Part shown: positions 1-13,157 of the stretch, piece after piece | Position numbering within the stretch: position 1 is the stretch's first letter | Layout of the letters: each line of letters begins with the position of its first letter | NCBI GenBank assembly: GCA_029747585.1 | Contig: JAPEVF010000301.1 | Location: 1 to 53,130 of the forward strand | DNA length: 53,130 nucleotides | Direction: 5' to 3' | Source of the DNA: Pleurotus djamor | Lineage: Eukaryota > Basidiomycota > Agaricomycetes > Agaricales > Pleurotaceae | Notes under the pieces: generated by a model | Told to the model about the DNA's origin: nothing | The model's database searches: none | What the model saw: the letters and a program-made list of their open reading frames with translations, nothing else | Program-made: the position numbers and the translations under genes

Positions 1-1403
1 CTGGATGTTTCGTCCTTCCCCAGTACGCCCTCTTTTTCCTGCCCGATGAACCATCCCCGCCGTCTCTGAAGGCCCTTCGATCACCACCAAACCTCTGAGC
101 ACCTGTCTCCGCTTCGTCTCCATCCTCCTCCTCGAGCTCAGTACCGTCGACCTGTGTGGGGAATAAGGCCTTGATACCAGGCGCCCTGTCCCCTGGAGGC
201 TTGTAAAAGTACAACTTCGACCCTTTCAACTCCAACTTGAACGGCTTCCAACCACGGTCAGAGGATAGGTCTGGAGGATGTCGGAAAAAGTTGGCATTAG
301 TCTCGGTTAAGCGGTTGATGAAGCCGCTGTGGTAGACAATCTGCGAGGATCGCTTCGTGTCGGTGACTACATCTGCCTCTGGTGCATCTACGTCAGGTTC
401 GATGATCAAGGGAGGCGCAAGGAGCGTGGTATTGCGGACTGGCGGTGAAGCGTCTGCCTGAGAAGCGTTGATAGTAGACTTGTCCAGTTCCTTGACAGGG
501 AACTCCCTTTCAGAGGCACCAGAACCCTTTCTGACGGGGCTAGGGGGACCGAAACGAGGCGCAGCAAGCTTAGACGATAACTTGGGGGTAAACGAGTGTG
601 AGCGAGTATGAACGTGGGGAATGGAGTGGTTGCTCGTAGCAGATCCGTCTGCAGACTTCGACGCCAAAAGAGGGGGAGCCGGTATCGGCAGTGTCGAACT
701 TCGGGGTGGCGAAACGGACACTGATGATTTCATGGTTGGAAAGGGTTGTCTACCATTGAAGCTTGCAGGCGACGAAGGTGTCGAAGGGGATACGCCACTG
801 GCGCTACTATCACTTCTATTCCGGTATTGAGCCACCTTGTCCTGAAATGTTGTGTTGATTGGGGATAGGTTTGACGGTGACATTTTCCCTAAATCATCGG
901 CAGACCTAGACCAGGCGCGACGCGAGATAGTTCGCAGATCCCCTAGACCGCCCGATGAAGTAGTCGGCGTGGATGGAGAGGGAGGTACAGGTTGATTTGG
1001 TATGTCCAACGAACCAGGGTGTCTTGAAGAAGAGAGATCCAGAACAGAGCTGAAAGCGCGTCAATAAGAAATAGAAACAGAAATTCCTTGAGAAAGCGCA
1101 CCGACTTGCCCCACCGCCATACGTATCTAATATAGGCCTCGGATCTGTTGGTCGAGAAATCTTGTGCTTCCTTCCTGACGAAGTGCTGGATCTGGGTTCG
1201 GAGGTGCTGGTGACAATTTTGGATGCAGAAGCGCTACGATTGAACCACTTTGATGGTTTTGAAAGGAACTGTGTAAGTCCCGTCGACGGCGACGTTGAAC
1301 GAGGGAGGCCAAGGAAAGCAGGAGACTGCTGCGAGCTGAGTTGAGCCGCCGAATCCTGGGGGCTCAATGAATTGGGAGACGGAGCATTACGTCGTGGGGC
1401 CAT
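1..1403 (-). CDS. PH-domain-like signalling protein, 3' part missing
   Basis: The start codon is at 1403 (protein begins MAPRRNAPSP). A first exon of about 100 codons is rich in Ser, Pro and Thr. An intron of roughly 60 nt follows (donor near 1095, acceptor CAG near 1050). The frame then stays open to the window edge. The N-terminal 300 residues look disordered. Near the left edge comes a segment with HSGFINRL, then GWKPFKLELKGSKLYFYKPP, which reads like the first strands of a pleckstrin-homology domain; after it come an acidic stretch and KKRAYWGR. Long disordered tails followed by a PH domain are common in fungal exchange factors and GAPs for small GTPases, but no catalytic domain is visible here, so the enzyme class is open. 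The 3' end lies outside the window. I am fairly sure this is a gene, but unsure of its name. Confidence 0.65.
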
Positions 1404-3064
1404 TTCGATTATAAGAGGTGGAATTCCGTATAAAAAGCAAGACTGGTCGAAGCGGTGGACGTGGACAAGTTGAAGGACCCAATCCAAGCCTNAAAAAGTC
1501 CCAAAATATCGCGCGGAAAAAGGCTCGAAATCACTGGATTATCTACTCCGTTGTATCAGCATCGCGTCGAACGGTGAGTACAACGTCAACGAACCTTACA
1601 AAAAGCTGAACGTCTTTGATCATGGGAGAAGTGGAAAACGCGTACTTCAGCTCACGAGGTGAATGTGCCCAGAAAAGATAGGGGCTTATTTGTTTGGCCT
1701 CCACTGTCCAGGTCGGCGGTTACGCTGCGACTCAGTCGATCATTTCATCTGCCCAACAGCTTCCGACCTAGCGCCACCTTGTCATGATGGGTAGCTCGTT
1801 GAAAGTCTATTGCTTGCCCTTCAAGGTACTCCTGGTATTCGGGCCTACGTGCAGACTGCCAAGGACCAACCGACGACCATCAGCTGTTGATCAGGCGACG
1901 TGGACTCCGGACGGCCCTCAGCGATCGGCTAGACCTGGCTAGCCACATTCCTCAAGGATCAATGATGGAGCAAATCCATGGACTCCATGTTCAGCCTGAG
2001 GCACCCGCCCAAGGCCAAGACTCGCAGGTTCAATGTTTCCCCAGAAAACCTCCTTATCTCAACGTTTCTCGCGCGTGTTTTTACACGAGTCCATTTCCCT
2101 CGTTTCCCCCACCAGTAACTCTTCTATCAACGCCGGAAGTCTGGGTATTCGATGAATCACCGAATAGCCGCGAGTAATATTATCCGAACCCTCGTTTCTA
2201 TTCGTGTCAGTAGCCCAATCTCACCATATGAGGCATAGACCGGTGGGCGCACATGCAGGAGCGGTGATATGGAGCAAGATTGAAGACAAAATGCTAACAC
2301 TTCGCGCTGTAACCAATCCACGCTCTCAAACCACCTTGTGCAATGGTCACGGTGATTTAGAGTCGCTGCGGTTTCGATCAAAGCTAAGCTGAAGGCACAC
2401 TGTCAATGGTCATCTCGGATGATGTATCCATGGCTGAATTGATGGGTGGGACCACCTATTTAGAGGGCCATTCAAGTAAAGTTCTGTAGCAAATACGTTG
2501 CCATCAAAGTGTGATCAGTTAATGAGGATCAAGAATAGGTCGTCTGGCGCCCGGGGGATAGCTTTTTGGATGTACCTACGAGTCTCTCGTGGGTACCCCG
2601 CCGTGTTATGCGTGCTGAGGGTGAGTGTTCAACGTTACCAGCTGATCGTTCTTGGACGTAAACCTCGGCGCTTACACAAGCGCCCATAATTATTGATCTT
2701 GTGTAGAAGTCCATGTGCACTGTCTAACAGCCCGAGGGCGGCTTACCTTCTAGATTGGGAGTGCGTACATATAATTACGGTTAGCATAGGATCTTTGGTG
2801 GGATGCGATATGGGAGCCCGATTACCTCTCCTGATCTAGTAGAACATGTGCAATGCAGGCAGCGAACTCGTATCATGGTGATGGCTATATAAAACACTAT
2901 TTAACTGGAGAGTGACATACTACATGATTAAAATATATGTACCGATACAGACAGTCCGCAGATGATAGCTAGTACTTTGTAAAGAGTCTGGCAGTTCGTA
3001 ATTGGTTACTGAAAATATCAAAGCAGAAAGCTACGACTCATAAAGGTAAGTATACACATAGTCA
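1404..3064. other. Intergenic region between two minus-strand genes
   Basis: This 1.66-kb stretch lies upstream of the PH-like gene and downstream of the F-box gene. The short ORFs on both strands have no recognisable motif and no convincing splice sites. A single N sits at 1492 beside an A run. I see no RNA gene or mobile element. Confidence 0.5.
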
Positions 3065-5463
3065 TCATTCATAACAAAGAATAAATATTTTCCCTTCCTT
3101 CACCGAAAGAATAACCGCTCCCTGAGACTGATCGATATTCAGAGTTTCCACACTATCTAAATCCAGCTCCGGCGGTGTATCCAACGTCCTGACCACACCC
3201 TCAACTCCTACCTGGGGTTCTTCATCGGTGGGAGTATGCCCGCCACCAGGTTCCGAGGGATAAGGCGGGAAGGTCACGAATCGCAGCCACTTCGCATCCG
3301 GGTCCGAGGTTGGTCTGTCCATATCACTATCCACGTACTCTATCCACACGGCATGACCAAAGTCTACAGCGACTAGAGGTCTCGGCCGTTCGCTCAGCCC
3401 GCCATTATCCTCTTCCTCTTCCGTGCTGTCCAACACGCAGACAACCTCGAAGGGAGTGCTGACATACCAAAGACGCATCAAAGCGTCATCTGTAGATGAT
3501 GAAGGATGGAAACCATTTAGTGGAGAAGAGAGTGGAGAAGATGACGATGATGGAGAAGGTGGCGAACTAGGTGGCTCTGATGGCTCTATCTGTGGCGCAG
3601 GCGTTAGGAAATAACCAGTATCATCCGGCCCAGATGCATGCATCCAATTCTCCTGGGACAACGGGACTCGGAAGTAATGCTGGGCGAGCACAAATCTCGT
3701 CCGATGGGTATCGGGATCATGCGATGCAAGCAATACAACGGTACAGCTGACGCGCGGGATAGCTGGTAGACTTGGCCACCACTGCCGCACAAAGTGTGCG
3801 CTTTCTGGGTACCAAGGGGGGAAAGGGAAGGGGTTTTGGCCATGATGAGGGGTGTCAACGGGAGTAGGAGGAGGCGAGGCAATGAGGGGTAGAATTGGAG
3901 GGGATGGTTCGGTTGTTAGTTCGGTGGGCATTGGCGTTCCAGGGTGCTCGCCAGCGTGAGTTTGATCAGAGTGATCCTGCCTTGGTGGCGGGGGGAAGAG
4001 AAACCGCTTCGTGAGTGTTTGAGCTNGGGGGGACATGGGCGGCTATGGTAGGGATGGATGACTTCGAGGCTAATTGTTTCTTATGCGCTTCCAACAAGGA
4101 TAGCGGGTAGAAATATTGGAATGCCGAGTCGCTTTCCTCTGAATGGATGACGATATTGCGCTCATATAATATACAAGACCAATTTGACGACATCTTCTGT
4201 GTGGCGCGTCAAGGGTAGGGCCATGAAACGAGAAGAATAGACGTACGCATTCGATACCGGTGTCGATGAAGACGTACTCTGGCTTGTCCCAGTCAAGTAG
4301 AGCGTAAAGCCCTATCGTATTCGAGATTGAAACCCAGACGAAAGCGGCCAGTAGTCTGGCGCTGGGATCCAGAAGGAACACATTCATGACAACCCCCGTT
4401 GTTTTGAATTCCATAACACGGGAGAATGTAGGAGGTGGGCGATCCCTCGAGTCCTTGAGAACGAGTCTCGGATCTTCAGGAAAATAGAGCTTCATTAATA
4501 CGAACTCCATGACCCTTTCATCGTCGTATCTTTCTCTACATCGTTAGCTCACGACATGTCGCCACATGAACCGGAAGCAACTCACGATCCAGCAACTACC
4601 TTGGCCATCGTGAAGAAAACTGTGCGCTCTTCAAATTCAACCCGACACTTCCACAGTTCCCATCTCTCGCCCGGATTCCACTGTGCCAGACATTTATCCG
4701 ACTGAACATCCCAGCAAACAACCTTGCCACTCTTCGTGGCACACAGCGTGTAACTTGACGTGATCGGGGAAAGCCAATCAACATCTTCATTGGGTGGCGC
4801 GCTGACAATCTTGTACCATGAATCAAAGCCATCGGGCTCTTCTTCATCTGTGCTATCGGGGTGCAAGCTGCCATTCGACGATGAGGTTTGTAGAGGCCTG
4901 GGCGCACGGACTCTCCACGCTCGCTCGTATCGGGTGGCCGTGTTCACAGCGCGAATTAGCTGCTCCGCACTCAGGTCGGAAAGGCGTTGAAATCCTCGGA
5001 GGGGGAGCGCTCGACATCGTCGTAGGAGATCGTTGGCAAGTTTCCGATAGACAGGTTTCGTCGTAGAGAATGTATAAAGCGATTTGCAGGTCTGTTAAAA
5101 AGTTCGGATGGGGGATTAGCCTCGTTAACCAGAAGCGATGAAAAGGGCCCGCTGGGGGATGCGAAGGTCCATATAAGGGGAAGCAAGATACGCAGCAGAT
5201 CCTACGTGAGTGTCTCAGTGCTCAGAAAGTGATAAGTTTCCGCTGATCCCGTCCAAGCGGCGTGGTGCCATGATAACCACAACCGAAGATAGCCTTGGCG
5301 CTTCCTCCATCCCCACCATCCATCCCCCAGTACCAAGAATCCCCCATGTATTTAGGACATCATAGCAAAGGAGACTTACCAGATGAAGCGCGTGTATATC
5401 CTGTAGATCCAGGTAGAAAGTTATGTTGAGAAGCAGATCGTATGGCAAAGTATGAAGGGACAT
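3065..5463 (-). CDS. F-box protein, four exons
   Basis: The protein starts MSLHTLPYDLLLNITFYLDL, a fungal F-box, which normally binds Skp1 in SCF ubiquitin ligases; the rest would choose the substrate. I place exons at 5463-5380, 5091-4586, 4535-4247 and 4196-3065, all with GT/AG borders and matching phases, giving about 669 aa. The first intron is long (288 nt). It splits the F-box between LHL and TCKSLYTF, and joining these gives the usual helix. The last exon holds a Pro/Ser-rich linker and acidic EEEED stretches. Position 4026 is an N next to six G. The frame is open on both sides only if the N is dropped, so it is probably an extra base and not a real frameshift. The gene is divergent from TIM50. 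Substrates cannot be told from sequence. Confidence 0.8.
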
Positions 5464-5730
5464 GATGCCAGCCTCCTCTGAAAGGCTCGCTCGGAGCCCT
5501 TTGTCTTGATCCTTCTGGTCGCGTATCGAAGCTACTTTCGAGGACAGAGTACCGTTCTGAATCCCGAAAGATGAAGTATCGCTGGGAATACGGTGGGTGA
5601 AGCAAAATAAGTGGCGTTAAGGCCACTGCTAAGTCAGTATGTGAGATGTTCCCACGGTCACAAAATAGTTCTCACAGTCAGCGGCGCAAGGAGTTAGGGT
5701 CTCCGACCAGTTTTCTTCCGCTCCCCCACC
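5464..5730. promoter_or_regulatory. Shared divergent promoter region
   Basis: A 267-bp gap separates the start codons of the F-box gene (-) and TIM50 (+). Both upstream regions must lie here. I see no TATA box, which is usual for fungal housekeeping genes. Confidence 0.5.
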
Positions 5731-7517
5731 ATGTTCGCCGTTCTTGCTCGTCCCGCTGCTCGTCGTGCACTTCCGCAGAGTATACGATGTATGTCTCAGG
5801 GACACTCGCCACAGCGACCTCAGCAAGAACAGCCCCCTTCGTCGTCGTCTTCGTCGTCAGCTGAATCGTCGTCGTCCATCCCACCCGACCCGACGCCCGA
5901 ACCAACAGGACCTGCGTCGTTGCCAAGCTTGGACATTTCTCCAGCAGATCAAGTGAATGAGCGACAGCGGACGGGTGCCAAGTCCTCAAAAGACTCACTA
6001 TCATCTACCGAATTGAGGCGGCGAAATATGGGACGCGTCTCGCTGGCAGTTTTGGCACTGGCTTTTGGTGTAAACGCTGTTTATATGGGTCGGGAATACG
6101 ATGCGGAGGAGCTGAAGGCTCGCAAAATGGTGTGTCGCGTTTTAAGGAATTTTCATCCGTTCGTTCGCTTATATGAAACTCGGGTCAGAAAGCGGAAGAT
6201 GCGCCCGCTTCGCGCTGGGGTCGAACAGCCGATCGCTTCAAGGATCTCTTCGACGTGCGTAGCCTTATGATGAAATATCTGACACCGTGACGTACTAACA
6301 ATCTTGCCCTCAGTTTTTCAACAAGCCAGCTTGGCCGGAACTCCTCCCACCACAGCTGCCACCGCCGCATGCCAAGCCATATACCATCTTGATTTCTCTG
6401 GATGATCTACTTGTAACTTCAACGTGGGATGTGCGTGGAATTGCACGATGTCTGCCGTGTTAGACTAAGCTTATCAATGTCTTACAGCGTCAATATGGCT
6501 GGCGGACGGCTAAAAGGCCTGGCGTAGACTATTTCCTGGCCTACATCTCCCAGTTTTACGAAGTCGTCATCTTTACATCACAATACCACTATGTGAGTTT
6601 TTCTAACGACTCCTTGATAATTCGCTCAATTTTTTCCACAGACAGCCATGCCCATTCTAGAAAAGCTCGACAAGTATAATTTCTTTATAACACACCGTCT
6701 ATTCCGTGATGCTACCCGATCTGTGAACGGAAAGATTGTTAAAGTGTGTAATTTTCATTAGTCCTTCAGCGTTCTGATTCGCTTAACCCTCATCTAGGAC
6801 TTATCATACCTTAATCGCGACCTATCAAAAGTAGTTCTCCTTGACACCCACGAAGACCATATCTCAACACACCCCGAAAACTCCATACTACTGCCCAAAT
6901 GGACGGGTGACCCCCAAGATAAAGGGTTGATCGCAATGATTCCCTTCCTGGAGTGTGAGTCCTATGTCGCTGGTGTCTGTAAAGCCCTCTCTCATGCACC
7001 CCATGTACATTAGCCCTTGCTATCTACAAAGCCCCCGATGTCAGGCCAATATTGGAAGCTTACCATGGCAAGAACATACCTATTGAATACGCCAAAAAGG
7101 AGGCGGAAGCCAAACAACGTCATATAGAAGAATGGTCTAAAAAGTCTAAGGGCCTGTCAGGCGGTTTGACCTTGACCGGCCTCTTTGGTGGCGTTAGTAT
7201 TTTTTTGTCTCATTTATTTCTCGCTGATGAATAACGTCATATCCCCCCTCTAGCCGGCATCAACCACTCGCTCACCTATTCCTCCTACGTACCTCGAGCA
7301 AAAGCGTATGGAAGCTCAGCTTCTATACAAAGAAGAGCAAGCCTACATTGCCGCTCATAGCGAAGAATTTGATAAGCTTTTGGAGCAAGATCAGCTGGCT
7401 ATGAACCAGGGGACGCCGAGCTCCTTATTTGAGATGTTTGGAATGATGGCTGGCCAGAAGAAGGACGAAGGGGATAAAGACAAGACGGTCTCTCCAACGG
7501 ATGTAGGGACGAGCTAA
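5731..7517 (+). CDS. TIM50: Mitochondrial import inner membrane translocase subunit Tim50
   Basis: Tim50 is the intermembrane-space receptor of the TIM23 complex and binds presequences as they leave the TOM channel. I place eight exons: 5731-6129, 6189-6254, 6314-6430, 6488-6592, 6642-6743, 6798-6954, 7014-7192 and 7254-7517, all GT/AG and in phase, about 462 aa. The N-terminus ([16 protein letters not shown]) is a basic mitochondrial targeting sequence. It is followed by a Ser/Pro-rich stretch and one membrane helix (about residues 100-118, [17 protein letters not shown]). The C-terminal half is an FCP1/NIF-like fold with [33 protein letters not shown], and [10 protein letters not shown]. 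The DxDxT phosphatase signature is degenerate, as is usual in Tim50. The coiled tail [20 protein letters not shown] is also typical of the family. The call is firm. Confidence 0.95.
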
Positions 7518-8216
7518 ACTCCCTTCACCGCAGTGGAGGTCGTTCTGGTTGACAGGGAAGTGATTTACTTCATGACTTCTTGTTTATCAGTATTACTATC
7601 TTGCTCTTCGTTGCGTACCTCTGCCATCTGACTTGGCGTATATTCTTATAATGATACTAATAATCCCCCCTCTATGTTAGGCTGGATTATTGGCTAGTTC
7701 ACGCCCATGTGTTGTGTTCCTTACTCTAACTGTGAGAGTGGAGTGGACCTTTGCCGAGTGTTCTGCCTAAAATCTGACAGGTGACCTCACAGTGTCTCTT
7801 TTGTAGCTATTCATAGCCACAGGCATGCGGTATCTACCTTAAAGTTTCTATTCGGTCCTTGCGTTTCATCGAAACTCCAGATCGAGAACGTTATTGAACT
7901 GGGTGAAGTCGTTTGCTGACTCCAGCGTTAAGGAACAAAAGGACTCATTCACAAAGCACCTCGTTACGAACTTCTCGCGATCTGGTGTGGGGCGTTTTGG
8001 GTGCTCTTTGCCTTCATCGTCTCACGCAAAGGCTCATCTGACCTCCTCGGTTCCCATCCTTTCTGCCAACTGATCCAACGGCTTCCGGCCATCCAGTCTC
8101 TTTGGCGTTACTTTTCCCCACTGGTCAAGAAGCGGTTTTGCACGTCCCTCAGAAGCACGAATGTCCACACGCACACGAAACTTTCTTAGCCTCGAAGGAT
8201 AATGTGACGGTACAGG
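7518..8216 (+). other. Intergenic region, TIM50 3' side and MFS1 upstream
   Basis: No convincing gene is present. A 62-codon ORF at 8001-8189 has no motif and sits just upstream of a TATA box, so it is most likely promoter DNA. Confidence 0.5.
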
Positions 8217-8224
8217 TATAAATA
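8217..8224 (+). promoter_or_regulatory. TATA box of sugar transporter gene 1
   Basis: TATAAATA followed by GCC lies 87 nt upstream of the ATG at 8304. A strong TATA box suits a regulated transporter better than a housekeeping gene. Confidence 0.6.
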
Positions 8225-8303
8225 GCCAGCGGGCATACGTGAGCGAGCGGTGAGCGCGGCCTTCACTTACCTAAAGCCACCAACGACCAGAGCAAACCAC
8301 GAC

Positions 8304-10674
8304 CATGAGCGAAAAAGTAGCGACTACCAAGGCTGACCGATTCAAGAATAGCCGGGCATACTGTGAGTAAACTGAGTCTTTGTTCGTTTGTCATTGGTCT
8401 TATCAAAGTAGGGCATGCATTTGTTGCATTTTGGGGAATGGTGCTATTCGGTTACGATACGTTCGCATTGAACCCTCTTCTGATGTTTTTGCATTCTCAT
8501 GAGACTTCAGAGGTGTCGCGGGTGGTACGTGCAACACCTATTCCTTCATCTATCGCTGTTCCCGCAATTGATTCTATTTTATCTCTTCTAGGCGTTGTAG
8601 CCAATGAGTTCTTTCGAGAGTATTTCGGCCTCATTCGTGACGGTGTGAAGGATCAAGTGTGTCCCTATATCACCCTGCCGTGTTTTTTGGTGACGGAGTC
8701 CTTTGGCAGAAACGTATCGACGCTGTATCATCCAATGTTGTGTCCGTGCTGCAAGCGGGTGCTTTCTTCGGTGCTCTCGGTAGCGCCCCGATATCTGGTT
8801 GCGTACTCAATACCCCATACATCCAAGACATACAACTCATTGTTGACAGCTCGAATTGGACGCCTGAAGACTTTATATTTCTTCATAGTGATTTTCATCG
8901 TTGGGGCTGTCAGGTCATTTTACGCCCTGAGATTAATTGCTCACTCATTAGGCATCTACCGTAGATCTTGACAACTGTAGCAAGCGGTCCGAACGGCCTG
9001 GCAGAGATTTATGCGGGGAGAGTCATCTCTGGTATTGGGATTGGTGCCATCTCAGCGGTAGCACCAGCATATGTGTCTGAGTGCGCGCCGAAGGACGCCA
9101 GGGGAAGGATAACCGGCGTCTTCCAGATCATGGTACGTGATTCATTCCACCTCTGCTTGAAAGTACATTCACCTCTTGTCAGGTGGTAACTGGCGTGATG
9201 CTGTCATACTTCATAAACTGTCGGTCATCTCAGCAACTGCTGGCGAACATTGATACTGAGTATTATTGCTAAGATGGTATTGGCGTTCATATCCCTCGTG
9301 GCGAACAGATCTGGAAAATCCCATTTGGGGTCCAACTCATCCCGTCTGGCTTAATGTGCCTGGGACTGCTCACCGTCAAGGTGCTGTCACCGTCAGAATT
9401 CCTTCCAGATTACAGCTCTGAGACTTCATTAGGAATCGCCTCGTTGGTTGGCGTCAGTGGGCCGTACGAAGGAAGCACTCAAGAATTTGGCGTACTTACG
9501 CAAAGGGACTATCGAAAACCCCGACGTCCTCCACGAAATGGCAGAGATCGAGGCTACTATTGAAGAAGAGCGCGTTGCTAGGGAGGGACTGGGGGTCAAG
9601 GAAGCTTTCTTGGGCAAAGGCAACTTCATTCGCTTCGTGATTGCATTTGTCGTCTTCCTGGGGCAACAGTTGACCGGTCAAAACTCTATCAAGTATGTGT
9701 TTGTGTTTGAGCTGGATACGTCCTCCTCTGACAGTCAACCCAGCTATTACGCACCACAGATCTTCGAGTCCNGTGAGTGCAAGATCTCCCTACTTCTTTA
9801 CTAATCCTCATCTAGGCTCTACCGTTTGTAGATTGGTTACACGAGCGCGACCAGTTCTCTTCTCGCGTCCGGAATATACGGCGTCTTGAAAGTAGTAGCC
9901 ACCACTTTCCTGGTACTGTTCGTGGTCGATTCCATGGGGCGCAAGCGACCTTTTCTCATATCCGCCGTGGGTATGGCAGTTGTGTTCTTCATCACCGGGG
10001 CGATCTTGAAGACACACCCACCCCCACCCCCTACTCCCAACTCTGCCAATAACCCGCCACCACCAGCAAGCCAAGCAATGGCAGCAATGATATACTTCTA
10101 CGTCATTTTCTATAGTCTGGGCTGGGGAGGGTTGCCGTGGATCTACTCCTCCGAGATATTCCCTACCCGTACGAGGCATTACGGATTAGCTGTAGCGAGC
10201 GCGTCCCAATGGTTATGGAGTGCGCACCCAGTTCTCCTCTCATAAGGATAAAGTACTGACCGTTCTCAGACTTCGTCATCTCTAAGGCAACTCCGTCCAT
10301 GCTCTCTACTCTGGGCTACAAGATATTCTTCATGTATGGCGCATTCAATCTCGGCCTTCTTGCAACGTTCGCCATGTCAGTCTCCCATATTCAAGCTTCA
10401 CCGTTTGCTCGATTGCTAATGTGCGGTACAGATTAATTCCCGAAACGAAGGGTCGCAGTTTGGAAGACATGGATGTCATATTTGGCTCAATTACGGCTGA
10501 GCAAAGGCAGGAAGACATCAAACAACGGGAAAGAGGTGAGATACCTGAGCTTGATGCGTGGATCGTTCCCTTGCTGACTACCCCATCTTCATAGCTATGG
10601 AGTTGCGACCCCGAAATCAACCTGAGGGGGAGGTCGTTTCCATGCGGCAGGAGTCTATGGACGACAAAGTATGA
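8304..10674 (+). CDS. MFS sugar transporter, copy 1 (14 exons)
   Basis: This is a twelve-helix sugar:H+ symporter-type permease of the plasma membrane. Motifs in order are FGYDTGVAGG in helix 1, GRLKT after helix 2, RVISGIGIGAISAVAPAYVSECAPKDARGRITG (read in two parts), ESPRWLASVGR, QQLTGQNSI, IFPTRTRHYG and PETKGRSLEDMD, which is the sugar-porter signature set. Exons: 8304-8362, 8412-8460, 8511-8524 (14-nt micro-exon), 8592-8656, 8710-8797, 8850-8908, 8965-9132, 9183-9219, 9274-9380, 9433-9692, 9744-9771, 9832-10219, 10270-10375, then 10432-10535 and 10595-10674. The N at 9772 falls exactly between the exon and GTGAGT; the paralogue has no base there, so it looks spurious. A Pro-rich loop lies before helix 10. 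Substrate is not predictable. It is convergent with the secreted-protein gene, 85 bp away. Confidence 0.93.
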
Positions 10675-10759
10675 GACGCTAAGGCAATCCTTCGTTTGAA
10701 ATCCAGACCCAATGCACACATATATGTATGTATCTAGATGATCTAAGCATTCCAACCTT

Positions 10760-13157
10760 CTACGTGCTTTTGATGGCCTTGAGCTTATCCGTTACTTTCT
10801 TTGGCAGAGTGACAGAAGCGACACATTTAGCAGGTTTCTTGACTTCCGCTACGTTGAAAGTTGGCTTCTTCTCGTTTGACTGGCCTCCCCAACATTTCTA
10901 GATGAGAGTGATTAATCAGTATGTTGCCACCTGAGGAAAGGCATACACTAACATGGAACAAGTCAAACTCCTTGCTTGTGTAAATGTCAAGTTCGCCAGC
11001 TGGAATCGTCCATTTGTACAACTTCCCGACAGCTGATGCATAGATGCGGAGACCCGAGTCGACCCAAAAACAGCCTTGGAACGAAGTATCCACTCTACGA
11101 ATCAGGTCAAAGTCCGGTGTGCGCTTGACCTTTCGAGCCTTGTGGCTCGCCGAAGCCGTCACAGTAGCTTCTACCAAGGCACGAGCCCAGAGTTCCGCCG
11201 CAAGGTGAATATTAAGTTCAGCAACACTCCCACCCGCCGAAACACCAAAGTTGACGGCAGGAATAAGGGACGCCTTCAAGAAACCTTCTCTAGGGCGTCA
11301 CAAATCGCCTAATAAAGTTGGGGCCTATTTGCGCACCTTGGGCCTTGACTTCCGCAGAAGCTGATATACCGAATTCTAGCAAGCAAAAGGTTCACCGAGA
11401 TATCAAAAGGGAAACAAAAAGAAAAGACGAACCGGATTCCTTTGTGCCAAAATGAAGATCCTTGCCCTTTGGCATCTGTTGGCCATCCGATGAGTACCAT
11501 AAATGAAGCCCTTCGAACGTGTATGAAAGCTTGATGTTTGTGTCAATGTTGACTTCCAGGTGCCCCTCGGCTTTGCCCTTGAGGGAGAAGTAAGGGCCAA
11601 TTGAGAATATTCTGAGAAGTCAGTCAGTAAGACACTAGAATGATCCTGTACACATTGACGGACTTTGGGATGCTGAACCCTGGGAGTCCCAGCTCCGTGA
11701 CGAGGGAGAGTTCAGGGGGATGGAATCCTCCCTACAAACGAAGTTTCAGTATCCAAAGCTTGGGCTACATCAAATCACGACAGCCTTACCGACAACTTGA
11801 CAGCCACGTTCAAGTTCGCCCATACCTCTCCACTCATACCTAAAGCATTCAGTCAGATGATTGATGAGTTTGATCGAAGGGTCACAGTACCTCCAAACGC
11901 AGACATATGGTCGACTCCCATGAGACTGCCGACCAATACGATACCGGCGTGCATTGTGACCTCCCCACCGGAGGTAGCCGTGACGTTGAAGTCGAGTGCC
12001 TGCGAGGTAGAACATTTAGTTGGCCAATCCGGGCTCTTTGAAAACTTGGCACTCGGCCCAGTGAGATTCAGTTTGGTTTCCTGCAGCGCTGGTTTGACGG
12101 TCACTTGTGTTGCCTCTGCATCGGATACGTCAGTCATGATGACATCCGGAAACAAGCTGTTTTCAGCGTACGCTGAAGTGTGGCCGAGATATTTTCCAAA
12201 GTGTCTCCGACCCATTTTCCCGCATTGTGAATTGCCTTCGCAGTTACTTTAACGACATGATCCACCCAATCGTCGAGGGGAACAACGTGGGAAGCAAGCA
12301 TGACGACTGGATTATATTTCTTCAAGAATCCATATACGTCTCCAATGATTGCAGTTACGTCAAAGTTGGCTTCACCTAGAAGCTATGAAGACGCAAGGAT
12401 GTGCATGAGAGCGTGACGTCAGGTTGTGTGATGAAGATGCTGCACTGACCCCAATGAACGCGTAATTGATGCTCCTGTGCTCAAGGTCGGTGAGTATGAT
12501 ATGGTAGCGCATCATTCGGATGCGTACTCAGGGCGGTCCATTCTATCAAAGTTTCCATCTATTGTCATCTTGTGGACGAGGGGCGAGCTGCCATCTCGGC
12601 GCTGGATTTTACTCTGAGTATGCGATGGCAATGTCTGGTCGTCGGCAGTACGCATGTCTGCGATCCTAGCAAAGGGACCATGACCGCACTACACACAAAG
12701 GAGTGAGTAAAAGGGGGTTCCAGAGCATGCATTGTCCCTTTCATACACTTTCGGGTAAGCGAACGATCTTGTTGACGGGTCCAGCGTGGTCGAAGACGTT
12801 ATGACATCCGGATGCTTCGTCATCACTCTCGCAGACGAGGCGTATATCTTGGTCAAGGGTATTTGGGTCACAGTCAAGAATAACCCAACCCGCCGCGGGA
12901 GTAATATCAGTCAGGACTTCCGGAGTTGCCAACTAGAACAAGTATGAGTGATCCCGTTACGGAAGAGAAAAAGGTGCCTGTGAAAGGTAACTACGAACAA
13001 GCTTGAAATAACCACGCCAGGCGTTGTCTGCCGGGAGGTCATAATTGCATTCTCCTCCAAAGCAGGGTTTGCTCCAGTCGTTGACGGCGCTGTTGGCGAG
13101 AGCGGATGACAGGTAGGCCACAAGAGAGGCAAGCTGGAGGACAAGCTTGCGAGCCAT
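10760..13157 (-). CDS. Large secreted protein, agaricomycete-specific family, multi-exon
   Basis: The protein starts MARKLVLQLASLVAYLSSALA, a clear signal peptide, followed by NDWSKPCFGGECNYDLP. Further exons encode ITPAAGWVILDCDP, LVCESDDEASGCHNVF, CGHGPFARIADMRT, a middle part with repeated amphipathic beta-type strands (DFNVTATSGGEVTMHAGIVL, FSIGPYFSLKGKAEGHLEV) and a C-terminal KCWGGQ followed by a Lys-rich tail. I recall this order from uncharacterised secreted proteins of wood- and litter-dwelling agaricomycetes; no enzyme motif is visible. Clear exons are 13157-12999, 12932-12747, 12688-12528 and 12474-12450; the last one ends with TAG at 10760. Near 12170-12240 the open frame changes by one base and I found no splice pair to explain it, so either the sequence or the gene is damaged there. 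It is flanked by the two transporters. Confidence 0.75.

Noticed and set aside
906..1487. 193-codon minus-strand ORF
   Set aside because: It reads through the first intron of the PH-like gene and starts upstream of the proper ATG at 1403.
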